Of a stretch of DNA of 14,676 nt, positions 12,962 to 14,676 are shown one piece after another. The translations under genes and the position numbers were made by a program. The notes under the pieces were generated by a model. The model saw only the letters and a program-made list of their open reading frames with translations, had not been told where the DNA came from and made no database searches. Positions within the stretch are counted from its first letter, which is position 1; every line of letters begins with the position of its first letter. This stretch comes from Nitrospirota bacterium (GTDB taxonomy: Bacteria > Nitrospirota > Thermodesulfovibrionia > Thermodesulfovibrionales > SM23-35), in assembly GCA_016212245.1 (NCBI GenBank), contig JACRGU010000170.1, positions 1 to 14,676 of the forward strand, read 5' to 3'.

Positions 12962-14223
12962 TTGATTGACCGCCAGGAAATAATGGATTTTTCCAGGGAG
13001 TTCGGACTTGCTGTTAATGTGATTGAAAAGGATGAAGATTTTTTAAATAAGTCATTCAAGGAAGTGGCAGGATGGGTGTATGATGCTTCAGGCATTGAAG
13101 TCCCTCATGATCTAATGCGCTTTGAAGTCTACGAGGAGCCAAGTCAGTACAAGGTAGAATTAGTTATCGAGGCCCTCTACAACCGAGAGGGGCTTTGCCC
13201 AGAATAAAATTAGACCTAACTGCTGATGAGGTGCTTGTTCTCGATCCTGTCATTCGGGAAGTCCATCATCCGTACACTGATAAACCAGAAGACGGGATAC
13301 GCACGCAGTGCTACAGCTTCGAGGAGGTCTTTGCAGAAAAGATAAGGGCATTAGCAGAACGTTTAAGGCCGAGGGATCTGTACGATGTAATTCATCTATA
13401 TCGGCACGACAGCATGAGAGCAGACCGCACTATTATCTTAGACGTACTGAAAAAGAAATGTGCATTTAAAGGCATAGACGCGCCTACAATGGATAGCCTT
13501 GAAAACAAACCAGAGCGTGCAGAATTAAAGACAGAATGGGAAAATATGTTAGGGCATCAAGTGCCTCTGTTGCCTCCATTTGAGCAATTTTGGCAGGAAT
13601 TGCCAGAGATGTTTGAATGGCTATATCATGCTGTCGAAAAAGTTGCAGCCCCTGCAATGTCAGGTATGGGTATGGCACTTGATGAAACTTGGCGTCCACC
13701 TGCCATGGCACAGGCCTGGCACACAACCACACCGCTTGAAATAATACGCTACGCAGCAGCAAACCGATTGTGTGTGGATTTGACCTATCAAGGAAGTCGC
13801 CGCCTAATAGAACCATATTCATTACGCCGCACACGTGAAGGGAATTTATTATTATACGCTGTTAAGCACAATACTAAAGAAGATAGGTCTTACAGAGTTG
13901 ATCGGATTCAGGGTGCTGAAGTTACAAAAGTTTCATTTACACCTAAATATGTAATTGAGTTGACCGCCTCGGGTCCGATTTCTGCTCCACCAATAGAAAG
14001 AAAAAGTGAATACGGGATTACAAGACCCAAAAGAACCAAGTCAACTTTTAGTAAATTAAGGAACAGAACCCCAAGTTACGGACCAAAATATGTTTTTGAG
14101 TGCAGCTATTGCGGTAAACGATTCACTCATAAAACGAATGATTCTAAACTCAACAAGCATAAAGACAAGCATGGATATCCATGCTCTGGCCGCACTGGAT
14201 TCTATGTAACCACGACGCATTGA
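12962..14223 (+). pseudogene. abiEii: AbiEii nucleotidyltransferase toxin, internally deleted and frameshifted
   Basis: AbiEii toxins are nucleotidyltransferase-fold proteins that transfer nucleotides to tRNA or related targets. Here TTG 12962 opens with MIDRQEIMDFSREFGL and VNVIEKD, the normal N-terminus, but joins directly to EDFLNKSFKEVAGWVYDASG. Roughly 60 residues carrying the FKGG and DLDF catalytic motif are missing at about 13035. A second lesion near 13140 shifts the frame: the first frame ends at 13207, while the family sequence KSVQGRISYRGPLQPRGALP continues in another frame and on through PRIKLDLTADEVLVLDP to 14223. The downstream motif EKIRALAERLRPRDLYDV is intact. A C-terminal extension follows, WYL-like at about 13731-13970 (ANRLCVDLTYQGSRRLIEPY) and ending in a CxxC...HxxxH finger (14101-14172). 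The N-terminal lesions should abolish toxicity. Confidence 0.85.
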
Positions 14224-14230
14224 TCCAATG

Positions 14231-14370
14231 GCTTGGCCGAGACTTGCTGAAGCGTAGCGATAGATTACAAGGCGTCCTCCACAGGCGGATTCTTAAAGTC
14301 GAAAAGGACAAGCTTGGAGGAGCGTCCTCCACAGGCGGGTAAAAAGGCATAAAGCTTGCTCTGGTATGAG
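14231..14370. repeat. Island-flanking degenerate direct repeat, right copy, with two 17-bp inserts
   Basis: It repeats the blocks of the left copy (GCTTGGCCGAGACTTG, CTGAAGC, CAAGGCG, AAGGACAAGCTTGGAGGAGC, AAGCTTGCTCTG, TATGAG). Two extra segments occur, each GCGTCCTCCACAGGCGG, at 14272-14288 and 14322-14338, both following a GCG of the basic repeat. It lies between abiEii and the PIN-like gene. Confidence 0.65.
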
Positions 14371-14375
14371 AAAGA

Positions 14376-14676
14376 TTAGTCTTCTGTCCGAACTCTTACT
14401 CGAAGTCTCTCAACAGTAATTAATGCTTTCTTCTCTATATCATTCTTATGCGTTTCTATTAATCTAAGAAGAAATTTACCCTGTTCTTTTGCTGGAATAT
14501 CTACTAATCTTATTATTGTGGAATGGGGTTTGCCGAAGACAAAGACGAGTTCTCCAAAATCTTTATCAGCAGTAACTAATACCCAGCCCTCATCAAATGC
14601 TTTTTTGATAATGGCTTCATCACCAGGGTCTTTGCCAATCTCTGGTATCCACAACACATCAAAACCAGAATCTTTA
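14376..14676 (-). CDS. DUF5615 family PIN-like protein, 5' end outside the window
   Basis: The visible 100 residues (KDSGFDVLWIPEIGKDPGDE through VLVTADKDFGELVFVFGKPH to ERLRVRVRTED) match the DUF5615 PIN-like family: a small RNase-fold protein of about 110-120 aa, usually treated as the toxin of a VapBC-like pair. The conserved Asp-rich TADKDFGEL corresponds to part of the PIN acidic site; the N-terminal acidic residue of the family (in a DEN-like motif) would lie beyond 14676. The frame is open to the window edge, so GTG 14657 is an internal codon, not the start. Its usual partner is a DUF433-type antitoxin upstream, which would also be outside. Stop codon TAA at 14378-14376. Confidence 0.82.
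   Translation of the reverse strand, partial: KDSGFDVLWIPEIGKDPGDEAIIKKAFDEGWVLVTADKDFGELVFVFGKPHSTIIRLVDIPAKEQGKFLLRLIETHKNDIEKKALITVERLRVRVRTED

Overview
The window looks like a chromosomal segment from an anaerobic, non-model bacterium. The core gene set suggests a member of Nitrospirota or a related deep lineage: a radical SAM/DUF2344 fusion, an RNase E/G family protein, LarE, a GlcF-type two-cluster Fe-S protein, Fsa-type transaldolase and an FmdB zinc ribbon. Short heptamer repeats inside and between genes add to this impression. The taxon is an inference from gene content and order, not something the sequence proves.

Region 1 (1-7260, + strand) is a compact housekeeping block. The radical SAM/DUF2344 gene overlaps rng by 19 bases. 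These are followed by larE, a glcF-like gene, fsa and a small FmdB-family gene. Two kinds of repeat decorate this block. The first is patches of degenerate heptamer tandem repeats (TCACTCA, GTCACTC, TTAGTCA), three of them inside open reading frames, where they add low-complexity linkers without breaking the frame. The second is a short intergenic repeat (core CCCTTTGAGCGG) just before larE and glcF, with an elaborate version before fmdB that can fold into a three-stem structure.

Region 2 (7260-8420) is a boundary zone. It holds a small lipoprotein gene on the minus strand with its own promoter, a frameshifted internal remnant of a YifB/ComM Mg-chelatase-like gene, and an XRE-type HTH gene. 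The HTH gene is split by a 104-bp element with 11-bp terminal inverted repeats and a TAAA target duplication; conceptual excision restores its reading frame exactly.

Region 3 (8436-10390, minus strand) is the most novel-looking unit. A clean promoter (TTGACA-17-TAATCT) drives a predicted operon of two tiny ORFs (41 and 57 aa) and a 536-aa protein of unknown function with a papain/C39-like Cys-His-Asp pattern. The three ORFs are tightly coupled (8-base overlap, then TAA directly followed by ATG).

Region 4 (10418-14370) is an accessory island bracketed by degenerate direct repeats. It holds a two-gene minus-strand operon of unknown function (one protein with membrane segments) and an AbiE type IV toxin-antitoxin locus. 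The AbiEi regulator is intact and preceded by a duplicated operator. The AbiEii toxin is broken: the N-terminal nucleotidyltransferase motif is deleted and a frameshift follows. The toxin's C-terminal extension resembles a WYL domain and ends in a C2H2-like finger. The window ends in a 5'-truncated DUF5615 PIN-like gene.
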